A DNA stretch of 64,000 bases from assembly GCA_947472645.1 (NCBI GenBank), contig CANJBQ010000001.1:1-64000 (forward strand), written 5' to 3'. Each line of letters starts with the position of its first letter. Positions within the stretch are counted from its first letter, which is position 1. This document shows positions 53,042-61,492 of the stretch, piece after piece. Under the pieces are notes generated by a model that saw nothing but the letters and a program-made list of their open reading frames with translations, ran no database searches and was not told the origin of the DNA. A program made the translations under genes and the position numbers. The stretch is from Burkholderiaceae bacterium (lineage in GTDB: Bacteria; Pseudomonadota; Gammaproteobacteria; Burkholderiales; Burkholderiaceae).

Positions 53042-53962
53042 ATGAATATATTTAAAAGATTACGATTCTTAATAAGTAACATCATTGATATTCAATCCCG
53101 TCTGCATAAGATCCAAGAGTCTTTAGGTCGAATAGAAGGTCGTCAGTTGAGACTCGAGTCTCATTTGGGTGAGTCAGATTTTGATACTAAAAAATCCGAG
53201 TTTAGGGTTTTTTCTCAATGGGGTGAGGATGGAATTATTCAAGCACTGCTTAAATACGTGAGAATTGAACGTAAAATTTTTGTTGAATTTGGTGTGCAAA
53301 ACTATACAGAATCAAATACAAGATTTTTACTAATAAATGACCATTGGTCTGGACTATTGATAGATGGGGATAAAAATCACGTTGATTATATTAAAAATGA
53401 TCCAATATATTGGCAGCATAACCTAAAAGTCGATTGTTCCTTTATAACCAAGGACAATATAAATTCAATTTTAATGTCAAATGGAATAAGCGGGGAGATT
53501 GGACTTTTGTCCATTGATATTGATGGTAATGATTATTGGGTATGGGAACATATTTCAGTTATAAGTCCTACAATCGTAGTCATTGAATACAATGCGAGAT
53601 TTGGGCCTGAGCGCTCTGTTACAGTACCTTACTCTCCTGATTTCACGAGGGAAAAAGCCCACTTTTCAGGAATCTATTATGGCGCCTCATTAAAAGCGCT
53701 TTGCACTTTAGGCCACTCAAAGGGATACTCATTCGTGGGGACCAATGCTGCTGGTAACAATGCATTTTTTGTTAAAAAAGATTTAATGAAGCTTCCTCTT
53801 AAGGAGCTAGAAGTCTTGGATGGTTTTACTAAAAGTCAATTTAGAGAATCTAGAGATAAAAAAGGGGCTTTGCAATTTTTAAGTTTTGATGATGAGTTTA
53901 ACTTGCTCTATTCCTTGGATCTAGTTGACCTGGAAAATCTTGATTCTCGGATAGAGGATTAG
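53042..53962 (+). CDS. FkbM-like methyltransferase-fold protein
   Basis: The 306-residue protein starts with an amphipathic coiled-coil-like region (residues 10-45, with a potential membrane-proximal helix). The core has FSQWGEDGIIQALLKYVRI, FVEFGVQNYTESNTRFLLIN, WSGLLIDGDKNHVDYIK, IGLLSIDIDGNDYWVWEHI and VVIEYNARFGPERSVTVPY. The EFG...D...SIDIDG pattern fits FkbM-type methyltransferases. The acceptor is unknown. It is followed 5 bp later by an epimerase gene. Confidence 0.65.
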   Translation: MNIFKRLRFLISNIIDIQSRLHKIQESLGRIEGRQLRLESHLGESDFDTKKSEFRVFSQWGEDGIIQALLKYVRIERKIFVEFGVQNYTESNTRFLLINDHWSGLLIDGDKNHVDYIKNDPIYWQHNLKVDCSFITKDNINSILMSNGISGEIGLLSIDIDGNDYWVWEHISVISPTIVVIEYNARFGPERSVTVPYSPDFTREKAHFSGIYYGASLKALCTLGHSKGYSFVGTNAAGNNAFFVKKDLMKLPLKELEVLDGFTKSQFRESRDKKGALQFLSFDDEFNLLYSLDLVDLENLDSRIED

Positions 53963-53967
53963 TAAGA

Positions 53968-54888
53968 ATGCCCAAGACTGTATTAGTCACTGGAGCGCGT
54001 GGTTTTCTAGGGTTTGAAGTAGCTAAACATTTCGCCTCGTTAGGGTACTACGTAGACGGAATGGGACACGGGAACTGGGATTCAGATGATTATTCTGAAT
54101 TGGGCATTCGATCTTGGGTTACATGCGATATAAGTTTAGACACATTAATCGAGTGTGGGGGAACCCCCGATATTATTATTCATTGTGCTGGAAGTGGTTC
54201 AGTACCATTTTCAATGTCCAATCCTTTCGAAGATTTTTCAAGGACAGTCTTAAGTACTCTAGCTGTTTTAGAATTTGTAAAATCACATTCCCCTAAATCA
54301 ACTATTGTGTATCCATCCAGTGCTGCAGTCTATGGAGAGGCGCAATCATTGCCAATAAATGAGTGTGATTCTTTATTGCCTATTTCGCCATATGGGTTTC
54401 ATAAATTGACTGCCGAGAATTTGTGTAAATCATACGCCACAAATTTTGGGGTTTCTGTGGCGATTATTAGATTTTTCTCCTTGTATGGGGAAGGGTTAAG
54501 AAAACAACTTTTTTGGGATGCATGCATAAAAGCAAAAGTTGGGGATTATACCTATTCTGGGTCAGGAATGGAGATTAGAGATTGGATACACATTGAAGAT
54601 GCTGTTCGACTGATTGAAAAAGTAATAAACCATGCTTCACCAGTATGCCCCGTGGTTAATGGAGGTAGTGGAAAAGGCTTGCATGTGAAAAATTTGATTC
54701 AAAAAATATATGATAATTTGTTACCCGACACAACGCTTCGTTTTATTGGTAAAGTTAGGCTTGGCGACCCATTGGGATTTGAGGCAGATATAAAAAAATC
54801 TGAAAATTATGGCTGGAAGCCTGAGATTAATATTCAAATTGGAGTTAAAAGATATGTGACTTGGTTTCTTGGCCTAAAAAATGATTAA
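53968..54888 (+). CDS. NAD-dependent epimerase/dehydratase
   Basis: The 306-residue extended SDR has VLVTGARGFLGFEVAKHFAS (residues 5-24), IIHCAGSGSVPFSM, VYPSSAAVYGEAQSLPINE, the catalytic YGFHK near residue 143, and RDWIHIEDAVRLIEKVI. The substrate is not predictable; a GDP- or UDP-sugar is likely. Its end overlaps the next glycosyltransferase gene by 8 bp. Confidence 0.85.
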   Translation: MPKTVLVTGARGFLGFEVAKHFASLGYYVDGMGHGNWDSDDYSELGIRSWVTCDISLDTLIECGGTPDIIIHCAGSGSVPFSMSNPFEDFSRTVLSTLAVLEFVKSHSPKSTIVYPSSAAVYGEAQSLPINECDSLLPISPYGFHKLTAENLCKSYATNFGVSVAIIRFFSLYGEGLRKQLFWDACIKAKVGDYTYSGSGMEIRDWIHIEDAVRLIEKVINHASPVCPVVNGGSGKGLHVKNLIQKIYDNLLPDTTLRFIGKVRLGDPLGFEADIKKSENYGWKPEINIQIGVKRYVTWFLGLKND

Positions 54889-56044
54889 AGTCGGCTTTAT
54901 TTTAGAGGGACATGAGTGGCTTGGTGGAGTTAACTATTATCGTAATTTATTTTCTGCTATTAATTTGGTTAAGAATAGAAAAATCCAACCAATTCTTTTT
55001 ATGGGACAAAAGACCCCAAAGTCCATTGAAAAACAATTTATTTACACTAGAGTTGTTAGGCTTAGCCTCCTTGATTCAGATTCAGTGAGTGGAATTTTCC
55101 GAAGAGTTATTAGAAGATTGTTTGCTGGAAATGATCTAGTTGTTTATGCAATATTGAGATGCTACCAGATACAGTTTTTGTCTCATTTCTCGGGAAAAAT
55201 TCCAATCAATTTGAAAATAAAAAAAATTGGGTGGATACCAGATTTTCAATACCTACACTTCCCTGAATTTTTTTCGATTGAAGATCGTAAAATGAGGGTG
55301 GCATCGGTTAATGCGTTGATTTCCAATTCGAATTGGGTTATTTTGAGTAGCAAAGAAGCAATGAAAGATTTGGTTACTTCATATCCTCATGCTCTTGAGT
55401 ATTCCAGTGTTTTAAGTTTTGTTCCTGAAATGAATTTGGAGAATTTTTCACACAATGACCTTGATAATTTTAAGAGTAAATACAATATTACGGGCCCTTA
55501 TTTTTATGTCCCTAATCAATTTTGGATACATAAAAACCATGAAATCTTGATCAGGGCGCTCGAGTATTTAAAAAAAAATGGCATGAAAGTGACAATTCTT
55601 CTTACCGGCAGCAATAGGGATCATCGGTTTCCTGACCATTATGAATTTTTAATGGGGTTAGTAAAGGATTTGGGTCTAAGGGAATTTTTTAAACCTCTCG
55701 GCATTGTCCCTTACCGTGATTTGGAGTTACTTATGCGAAATTGCGTAGCAGTAATAAACCCCTCTTTTTTTGAAGGGTGGAGTACCACAGTTGAAGAGGC
55801 AAAAGTCTTAAATAAAAGAATATTATTGTCTGATATTCCCGTACATCGGGAGCAAAATCCTACGAAAGGAATTTATTTTGATCCTTTCAACCCCTTAGAC
55901 CTTGCCAATAAACTAATTGATGAGTTAAAAGATGATTTTGCTTTAAAGCTTGAGCATAATTTTGAATATAAAAAAAGGTATTTGAGAAAAAGAATAGCTT
56001 TTGGGCTAAATTATCAAAAAATTATTCTTGATCTTTGCGCTTAA
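54881..56044 (+). CDS. Family 4-like glycosyltransferase
   Basis: The 387-residue GT-B protein has IKVGFILEGHEWLGGVNYYR at the N-terminus and, in the C-terminal domain, YFYVPNQFWIHKNHEILIRA, VTILLTGSNRDHR, GIVPYRDLELLMRNCVAVIN and PSFFEGWSTTVEEAKVLNKR. The EGWSTTVEEA motif is the usual EX7E nucleotide-sugar site of GT4. It is AT-rich. The sugar is unknown. Confidence 0.87.
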   Translation: MIKVGFILEGHEWLGGVNYYRNLFSAINLVKNRKIQPILFMGQKTPKSIEKQFIYTRVVRLSLLDSDSVSGIFRRVIRRLFAGNDLVVYAILRCYQIQFLSHFSGKIPINLKIKKIGWIPDFQYLHFPEFFSIEDRKMRVASVNALISNSNWVILSSKEAMKDLVTSYPHALEYSSVLSFVPEMNLENFSHNDLDNFKSKYNITGPYFYVPNQFWIHKNHEILIRALEYLKKNGMKVTILLTGSNRDHRFPDHYEFLMGLVKDLGLREFFKPLGIVPYRDLELLMRNCVAVINPSFFEGWSTTVEEAKVLNKRILLSDIPVHREQNPTKGIYFDPFNPLDLANKLIDELKDDFALKLEHNFEYKKRYLRKRIAFGLNYQKIILDLCA

Positions 56045-56049
56045 TTTAA

Positions 56050-56781
56050 ATGGAGATCGTTCTTTCAATAGTTACTGTAGTTAAAAATACACACTTAACT
56101 TTGGGGAGAACTTTAAGTTCAGTCTTGAGTGTAAAGCGATTGGGTATCGAATATATTATTGTCGATGGCGGATCAACTGATGGAACGGTTGATTTGATTA
56201 TAAATTCTGGAAAACTCGTTGATAAGTTTATTTCTGAGCCAGATTCCGGAATCTACAATGCGATGAATAAGGGAATCGACCTAGCCACAGGGAAGTATAT
56301 TCTTTTCATTAATGGTGATGATGAAATTGTGCCCGATGGCTTTCCAATCGTATGGCCATTATTAAAAGATGGAAAAAATGACGTTGTCTCTGGGAGAACC
56401 TTAGCGGTAGATCCTGAAAATCTTCATGTTAATCTTATAGCTAATCCCTGGCAGCTTTATTTTTTTAATTCTATTCCTCATCCTTCAACATTCGTTCTAA
56501 CAGAGCTAATAAAAAAATATCGATTCCGAGAAGATCTCAGAATTGCCTCTGACTACGATTTATTTCTGCGGTTGTTTTTGGATGGACATCATTTTATAAA
56601 AATTAATGCAACCACAGCCTTGCATCATCGGGGAGGGGCTTCAGCGAACTCTGAATTATCTATCCTTGAGATGGATCAAATTCGACTAAATAGGCTTGGG
56701 TCTTTGAGATATAGGTTATTAAATTTCTTGTGGAAGATTTATCGAATATTTAAATTATCTTTTCGATCACTACAACGATGA
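56050..56781 (+). CDS. Family 2 glycosyltransferase
   Basis: The 243-residue GT-A protein has VLSIVTVVKNTHLTLGRTLS, YIIVDGGSTDGTVDLI, EPDSGIYNAMNKGIDLATGK, YILFINGDDEI and HPSTFVLTELIKKYRF, the WcaA/PglJ-like GT2 pattern. It lies 5 bp after the GT4 gene and overlaps the fucosyltransferase gene by 4 bp. Confidence 0.88.
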   Translation: MEIVLSIVTVVKNTHLTLGRTLSSVLSVKRLGIEYIIVDGGSTDGTVDLIINSGKLVDKFISEPDSGIYNAMNKGIDLATGKYILFINGDDEIVPDGFPIVWPLLKDGKNDVVSGRTLAVDPENLHVNLIANPWQLYFFNSIPHPSTFVLTELIKKYRFREDLRIASDYDLFLRLFLDGHHFIKINATTALHHRGGASANSELSILEMDQIRLNRLGSLRYRLLNFLWKIYRIFKLSFRSLQR

Positions 56782-57659
56782 AAATAACTTCAAGACCAGT
56801 AATTGTTGGATTATCCGGTGGATTGGGTAATCAACTATTCCAATATGCAACAGGCCGAGCATTATCTCTTAAGTTGGGGGTGGATTTAGTATTAGATACT
56901 TCCTGGTTTGAGGGTCGAACAGACCGTCTCTATGCATTAGATCCTTTTTCTATTGAAGCTCAGACCTACTCAGGCCCTACTATACTTTCAAGTTGGATGA
57001 AAAGATTGGAGTGTCGTCTAGCTAGAAGGTGGGCAAACAAGAGATTTGGTACTCCAATTTATCGGGAACCCCATTTCCAATTTGATACAACATTTCCATT
57101 ATTGGATAAACCAGTTTACTTAGAAGGTTTTTGGCAGTCTGAGCAATATTTTCTAAAATATAAAGAGGTAATAACTAAAGAGTTGAGATTAAAGTCGAAT
57201 GTTTCCGAGGCTTATCACTTATTAGAAAAGAAAATTCAATCAACGGATGCAATTTGCGTCCATATTCGACGTGGCGACTATGTAACAAATCCTATAGCTC
57301 TTGAGTTGCATGGTTTGTGTTCCCTTGATTATGTATATCAAGGGGTTAAAGAAGCATCATTAGGTTTAATGAATCCACATTGCTTCATATTTTCAGACGA
57401 TTTAAATTGGGTACGTAAAAATCTATTATTTAATTTTCCAATGACTCTGGTTGAAGTTGCATCCTCGAATGAAGCACATATTGATCTATCATTGATGCAG
57501 CAATGTAAAAACTTTGTGATTGCCAATAGTTCTCTGAGTTGGTGGGGCGCGTGGTTGGCACCGCATCATACAAAACACATCATTGCGCCTTTAAAATGGT
57601 TTGCAAGTGGTGAAAAAGATACAAAAGATCTTATCCCTTCACATTGGATTCGGATATGA
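56778..57659 (+). CDS. Alpha-1,2-fucosyltransferase-like (GT11)
   Basis: The 293-residue protein has the GT11 signatures: VGLSGGLGNQLFQYATGRAL (9-28), VCVHIRRGDYVTNP-like ICVHIRRGDYVTNP near residue 159 (HxRRxDY), CFIFSDDLNWVRKNLLF and FVIANSSLSWWGAWLAP. GT11 enzymes transfer fucose (or sometimes another sugar) in alpha-1,2 linkage from GDP-fucose. manC at the start of the locus supplies GDP-mannose, but gmd and fcl are not in this window. Confidence 0.92.
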   Translation: MKITSRPVIVGLSGGLGNQLFQYATGRALSLKLGVDLVLDTSWFEGRTDRLYALDPFSIEAQTYSGPTILSSWMKRLECRLARRWANKRFGTPIYREPHFQFDTTFPLLDKPVYLEGFWQSEQYFLKYKEVITKELRLKSNVSEAYHLLEKKIQSTDAICVHIRRGDYVTNPIALELHGLCSLDYVYQGVKEASLGLMNPHCFIFSDDLNWVRKNLLFNFPMTLVEVASSNEAHIDLSLMQQCKNFVIANSSLSWWGAWLAPHHTKHIIAPLKWFASGEKDTKDLIPSHWIRI

Positions 57660-57671
57660 ATCCATTTTTTT

Positions 57672-58838
57672 ATGATTGAGATGACACAGAGAATACTGTT
57701 AACGACGCCTACATTTCCTCCCGTCAATAGTGGTTTAGGAAATGCTGTTCAGCAATTAGCCAAATGTTTAACGGATGAGGGTTGGGGAGTAGTTGTAGCA
57801 ACTACTGGGTCAAATCGCGGCACATCAGAAGATATTTTTTCTGGAGCTACTATAGAGGTATTTAATGTCAGCGGCGCAGACTCACTTGCCCAACCGATTA
57901 AGGGTGATCAGCAAAGTTATATAGATTTTTTAAAACAAAGTCAATTTGATATTGTCTTAATGAATGCATGGCAAACATGGTCAACAGATTTAGTTTTTGC
58001 TAACATTAAAAATGTAAGTGGGAAGAAATTACTATACAGTCATTGCATCTCTACAAACAGCATTGTAGGAAAGCTTTCCTTACGCTCTATCTTGAGATAC
58101 TTCGCATGGCGACCCTATTGGGGGTCATTATCAAAAAAAATGCAACTACTTGATGGCATTATTTTTTTAGCATCAGAAGGATGTGATGCTCGATTTGATG
58201 ACGTCACTATGGCTAAACGCTTAGGTATCAATCAGACTGTTATCCCCAACGGCATCTCTAGTGCCGCCTTATTAGCAATAGATGTTCCTAAAAAAAGTTT
58301 TCTGGAAAGAGAGGGAATTATTTCGGTAGGCGCCTATGATTGGCAAAAGGGACATGATTTTGTTTTAAGAGCATACTCTTTATCCACGATAAAAAACAAA
58401 GTACAACTTCATTTTTTTGGACAACAATTTACACCATTCTCAGAAAAATTAAAGTCGTTAGCTTCACATTTGGAATTAGATCCTTTGTTTGTTCACTTTC
58501 ATGAAGGGGTTAATCAAATAGATTTATTTGAACAATATCTAGAGGCGCGACTTTTTTTATATGGATCCCATACCGAATGCCAGCCTCTGGTTCTCTTAGA
58601 TGCCATGGCTGCAGGCACGCCATTTATTTCCAGGGCAAGTGGATCCATTCCTTCAATGAATGGAGGTATAACAGTCAAATCTGAAATTGAGGCGGCAAAA
58701 GCTATTGATGAACTATATAAGAATCTAGAGGATTGGAATATCTTGAGTGAGGTTGGTCATCAACAAGTCCAAACATTTCATACCCCTATTAAAGTTCGAG
58801 AGTCATTAATAAAAGCTCTTTCGATGTCAAAAAATTAA
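57672..58838 (+). CDS. Family 4 glycosyltransferase
   Basis: The 388-residue GT-B protein has ILLTTPTFPPVNSGLGNAVQ, QTVIPNGISSAALLAI, IISVGAYDWQKGHDFVLRAY and HTECQPLVLLDAMAAGTPFI. The ECQPLVLLDAMAAG stretch is the GT4 EX7E-type site. No donor or acceptor can be predicted. It is 12 bp after the fucosyltransferase gene. Confidence 0.87.
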   Translation: MIEMTQRILLTTPTFPPVNSGLGNAVQQLAKCLTDEGWGVVVATTGSNRGTSEDIFSGATIEVFNVSGADSLAQPIKGDQQSYIDFLKQSQFDIVLMNAWQTWSTDLVFANIKNVSGKKLLYSHCISTNSIVGKLSLRSILRYFAWRPYWGSLSKKMQLLDGIIFLASEGCDARFDDVTMAKRLGINQTVIPNGISSAALLAIDVPKKSFLEREGIISVGAYDWQKGHDFVLRAYSLSTIKNKVQLHFFGQQFTPFSEKLKSLASHLELDPLFVHFHEGVNQIDLFEQYLEARLFLYGSHTECQPLVLLDAMAAGTPFISRASGSIPSMNGGITVKSEIEAAKAIDELYKNLEDWNILSEVGHQQVQTFHTPIKVRESLIKALSMSKN

Positions 58839-58842
58839 TTTG

Positions 58843-59766
58843 ATGGAAAATAAACAGCTCCCTAGGGTTAGCATTCTTCTTCCTATTTTTAATGGGGTTA
58901 GCACAATAAAGTCTGCTGTCCAAAGCATTATTGATCAAGAATATCAAGACTGGGAATTGATTATTTTGGATGACGGATCAACTGATGAAAGCGTTAGAAT
59001 AATTGAATCCATTCCAGATTCTCGTATAAAAATTATTTCAGATGGTTTACACAAGGGATTAGCAACAAGGCTGAACGAAGGTATTGATTTGGCTCTAGGG
59101 ACCTATATTGCGAGGATGGATGCAGATGATTTGTGTTTCCCAAATCGTTTAGATAAGCAAGTCTTATTTCTAGATAGTCATCCAGAGATTGATTTGACTG
59201 CGTGCAAAACACTCGCATTTAACTGGGATGGAGCTCTTGAATCCATAAGGCTACTTCCTTATCACCAAACCCATAATGAACTTATAGCTCGTCCTTGGAG
59301 AAGTATTTATATGCCACATCCCTCTTGGCTAGGAAAGGTAGCATGGTTTCGTCAGCATCGGTATGGTATTCCAGAGGTTTTGAGAGCTGAAGATCAAGAG
59401 TTATTACTTAGAGCCATGCCAGAAAGTAGATACTACTGTTTACCTGAAATTTTGTTAGCTTATAGACAGGGCACCTTTAATTTACAAAAATCCTTACTTG
59501 CTCGCAAAGGACTTTATCTCTCGCAGATGAGAATTTTTCATAGTCGTCAAGAATGGATTTTTATGGCCAAATCATCATGGATAATGCTACAAAAAATGAT
59601 ATTTGATTATCTTCGGGCATTATCGATTTCAATTTCGTTATTAAAAAATAAGTCTAGTGGTGAAGTGCCGAGCTTAGTCATTGATCAATTGAATGCAATG
59701 ATCAATAAGTATGGTTCTCCATATATGTTGAGTAGTAAAAATATCAAAGACAAGTCACTCAAGTGA
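58843..59766 (+). CDS. Family 2 glycosyltransferase
   Basis: The 307-residue GT-A protein has PRVSILLPIFNGVSTIKSAV, WELIILDDGSTDESVRIIES, GLATRLNEGIDLALGTYIAR and the metal-binding MDADDLC, then HPSWLGKVAWFRQHRYG and AEDQELLLRAM. The ATG at 58843 is preferred over a TTG one codon earlier. The GTG of the next gene overlaps its stop. Confidence 0.88.
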   Translation: MENKQLPRVSILLPIFNGVSTIKSAVQSIIDQEYQDWELIILDDGSTDESVRIIESIPDSRIKIISDGLHKGLATRLNEGIDLALGTYIARMDADDLCFPNRLDKQVLFLDSHPEIDLTACKTLAFNWDGALESIRLLPYHQTHNELIARPWRSIYMPHPSWLGKVAWFRQHRYGIPEVLRAEDQELLLRAMPESRYYCLPEILLAYRQGTFNLQKSLLARKGLYLSQMRIFHSRQEWIFMAKSSWIMLQKMIFDYLRALSISISLLKNKSSGEVPSLVIDQLNAMINKYGSPYMLSSKNIKDKSLK

Positions 59767-60911
59767 AATCAATTTGTTTTGTCGTCGCCACGCCATTTAC
59801 CGCTAATGCATTTTTGCTTGAGCATGTAAAGCAATTATCTTTACTGTATGAAGTAACCCTTTGCCTGAATTTGAGTCTTTATACCCTATCAGAAGATTTT
59901 GATGTAAAAAAAGTTAGGGTTATCAATATTGCTATACAAAGAAAAATTCATCCAATAAAAGATATTGTTACTTTATTCGCTTTATTCATTGTATTTAGAA
60001 AAGAAAAATTTGACGCAATTCATACTGTGAGCCCCAAGGCAGGATTGTTAGGAATGCTGGCAGCTTTCTTTAGCGGCACTAAAAATCGCATTCACACATT
60101 CACTGGCCAAATATGGGTAACATCCAATGGATTGTCAAAATATTTCTATAAGTTGATTGATAAGATCATCTGTTGGTTAGCTACTAATGCGTTTGCAGAT
60201 AGTCAGTCTCAAATTGATTTTTTAATTTCTGAAGGCGTGTGCAAAAAAAATGTGATTCAAATGTTAGGCTCTGGCTCAATTTCTGGCGTCAATTTAGAAA
60301 GATTTATACCAGATGACGAAGTGCGCAGTGAATATAGAAATTTAATGGGCGCTCATCAAAACGATATTAACTTTTTATTTGTTGGCCGAATATGCCGCGA
60401 CAAAGGAATTAATGATTTGTTGGCAGCATATGAAAAGATCCAAAACCAGGTTAAAGAAAGAAACTTTTTATGGATTGTTGGTCCTGATGAAGAAAATCTA
60501 ACCTCACTATTACGAAATAAGTATCCTAAATTACAAAAACAGATTACGTGGTGTGGGCCAACAAATGCGCCAGAAAAATATATGGCTGCGGCAGATATCT
60601 TGGTTTTGCCTAGTTATAGGGAGGGTTTTGGAAATGTGGTCATTGAAGCTGCTGCATGTAAAATACCCACTATTGCATATAAAACTGAAGGAATTATTGA
60701 TGCTATCGAAGACAAGCAAACGGGCCTTCTTGCAAACAAATATGATATTGAAAATTTAAGTCTCCTCATGGAATTATTGGCGACCAATACAAATCTTCGG
60801 AAAAAGTTAGGCCAGAATGCCTACGAACGGGTAATGACAATGTTCTCAAGTAAGGTTGTAACAGCTGCTTGGATAAGCTTTTATCAAAAAATATTGGCAG
60901 ATTCAAATTGA
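59763..60911 (+). CDS. Family 4 glycosyltransferase
   Basis: The 382-residue GT-B protein has FVVATPFTANAFLLEHVKQL at the N-terminus, DAIHTVSPKAGLLGMLAAFF and RIHTFTGQIWVTSNG (CapM/PglA-like), FLFVGRICRDKGINDLLAAY, and PSYREGFGNVVIEAAACKIP (EX7E site). It resembles the enzymes that add a second sugar after the initiating transferase, which is the next gene. The start is GTG at 59763. Confidence 0.88.
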   Translation: MKSICFVVATPFTANAFLLEHVKQLSLLYEVTLCLNLSLYTLSEDFDVKKVRVINIAIQRKIHPIKDIVTLFALFIVFRKEKFDAIHTVSPKAGLLGMLAAFFSGTKNRIHTFTGQIWVTSNGLSKYFYKLIDKIICWLATNAFADSQSQIDFLISEGVCKKNVIQMLGSGSISGVNLERFIPDDEVRSEYRNLMGAHQNDINFLFVGRICRDKGINDLLAAYEKIQNQVKERNFLWIVGPDEENLTSLLRNKYPKLQKQITWCGPTNAPEKYMAAADILVLPSYREGFGNVVIEAAACKIPTIAYKTEGIIDAIEDKQTGLLANKYDIENLSLLMELLATNTNLRKKLGQNAYERVMTMFSSKVVTAAWISFYQKILADSN

Positions 60912-61480
60912 AGGCTTATCAAAAAAGAATGTTTGATGTAATCTTAGCGATGACTTTACTCATCGCTTTTTTACTACCAATGATCGTTATTGCACTCTTT
61001 GTGAGGATCACTTCTTCAGGACCTGCAATTTATTGGTCTAAGCGCGTCGGTCGATATAGTGAACACTTTATGATGCCTAAGTTTAGGTCCATGCTAAGGG
61101 AGACGCCACAAGTGGCAACAGATAAGTTGCTTGAGCCCAATAAATATTTAAGTCCAATAGGTGATTTTTTGCGAAAATCTAGTATAGACGAGTTACCTCA
61201 ACTCTGGTGTATTGCTAAGGGTGATATGAGTTTTGTTGGACCACGTCCAGCACTCTTTAATCAGGATGAATTAATCGCAATGAGGAAGATTGCGGGTGTC
61301 GATACTCTTCGACCCGGCTTAACCGGTTGGGCTCAGGTCAATGGTCGAGATGAATTACCAATACCTGTAAAGGTAGAATTTGATATTGAGTATTTGCATC
61401 GCCAATCATTTTTTTTTGATTTAAAAATTATGTCGAAGACTCTTTTAAAAGTGATTTCTCAAGATGGAATTACACATTAA
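60908..61480 (+). CDS. Initiating phosphoglycosyl transferase, PglC-like
   Basis: This monotopic enzyme transfers a sugar-1-phosphate to undecaprenyl phosphate. The 190-residue protein has YQKRMFDVILAMTLLIAFLL (reentrant membrane helix), FVRITSSGPAIYWSKRVGRY, FMMPKFRSMLRETP, RKSSIDELPQLWCIAKGDMS, FVGPRPALF and RPGLTGWAQVNGRDELP. It is the short PglC form without the extra membrane helices of WbaP. The TTG at 60908 overlaps the preceding stop (TTGA) and gives the canonical N-terminus; the frame continues upstream inside the GT4 gene. Confidence 0.92.
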   Translation: MKAYQKRMFDVILAMTLLIAFLLPMIVIALFVRITSSGPAIYWSKRVGRYSEHFMMPKFRSMLRETPQVATDKLLEPNKYLSPIGDFLRKSSIDELPQLWCIAKGDMSFVGPRPALFNQDELIAMRKIAGVDTLRPGLTGWAQVNGRDELPIPVKVEFDIEYLHRQSFFFDLKIMSKTLLKVISQDGITH

Positions 61481-61492
61481 TCCTACAAGAAT

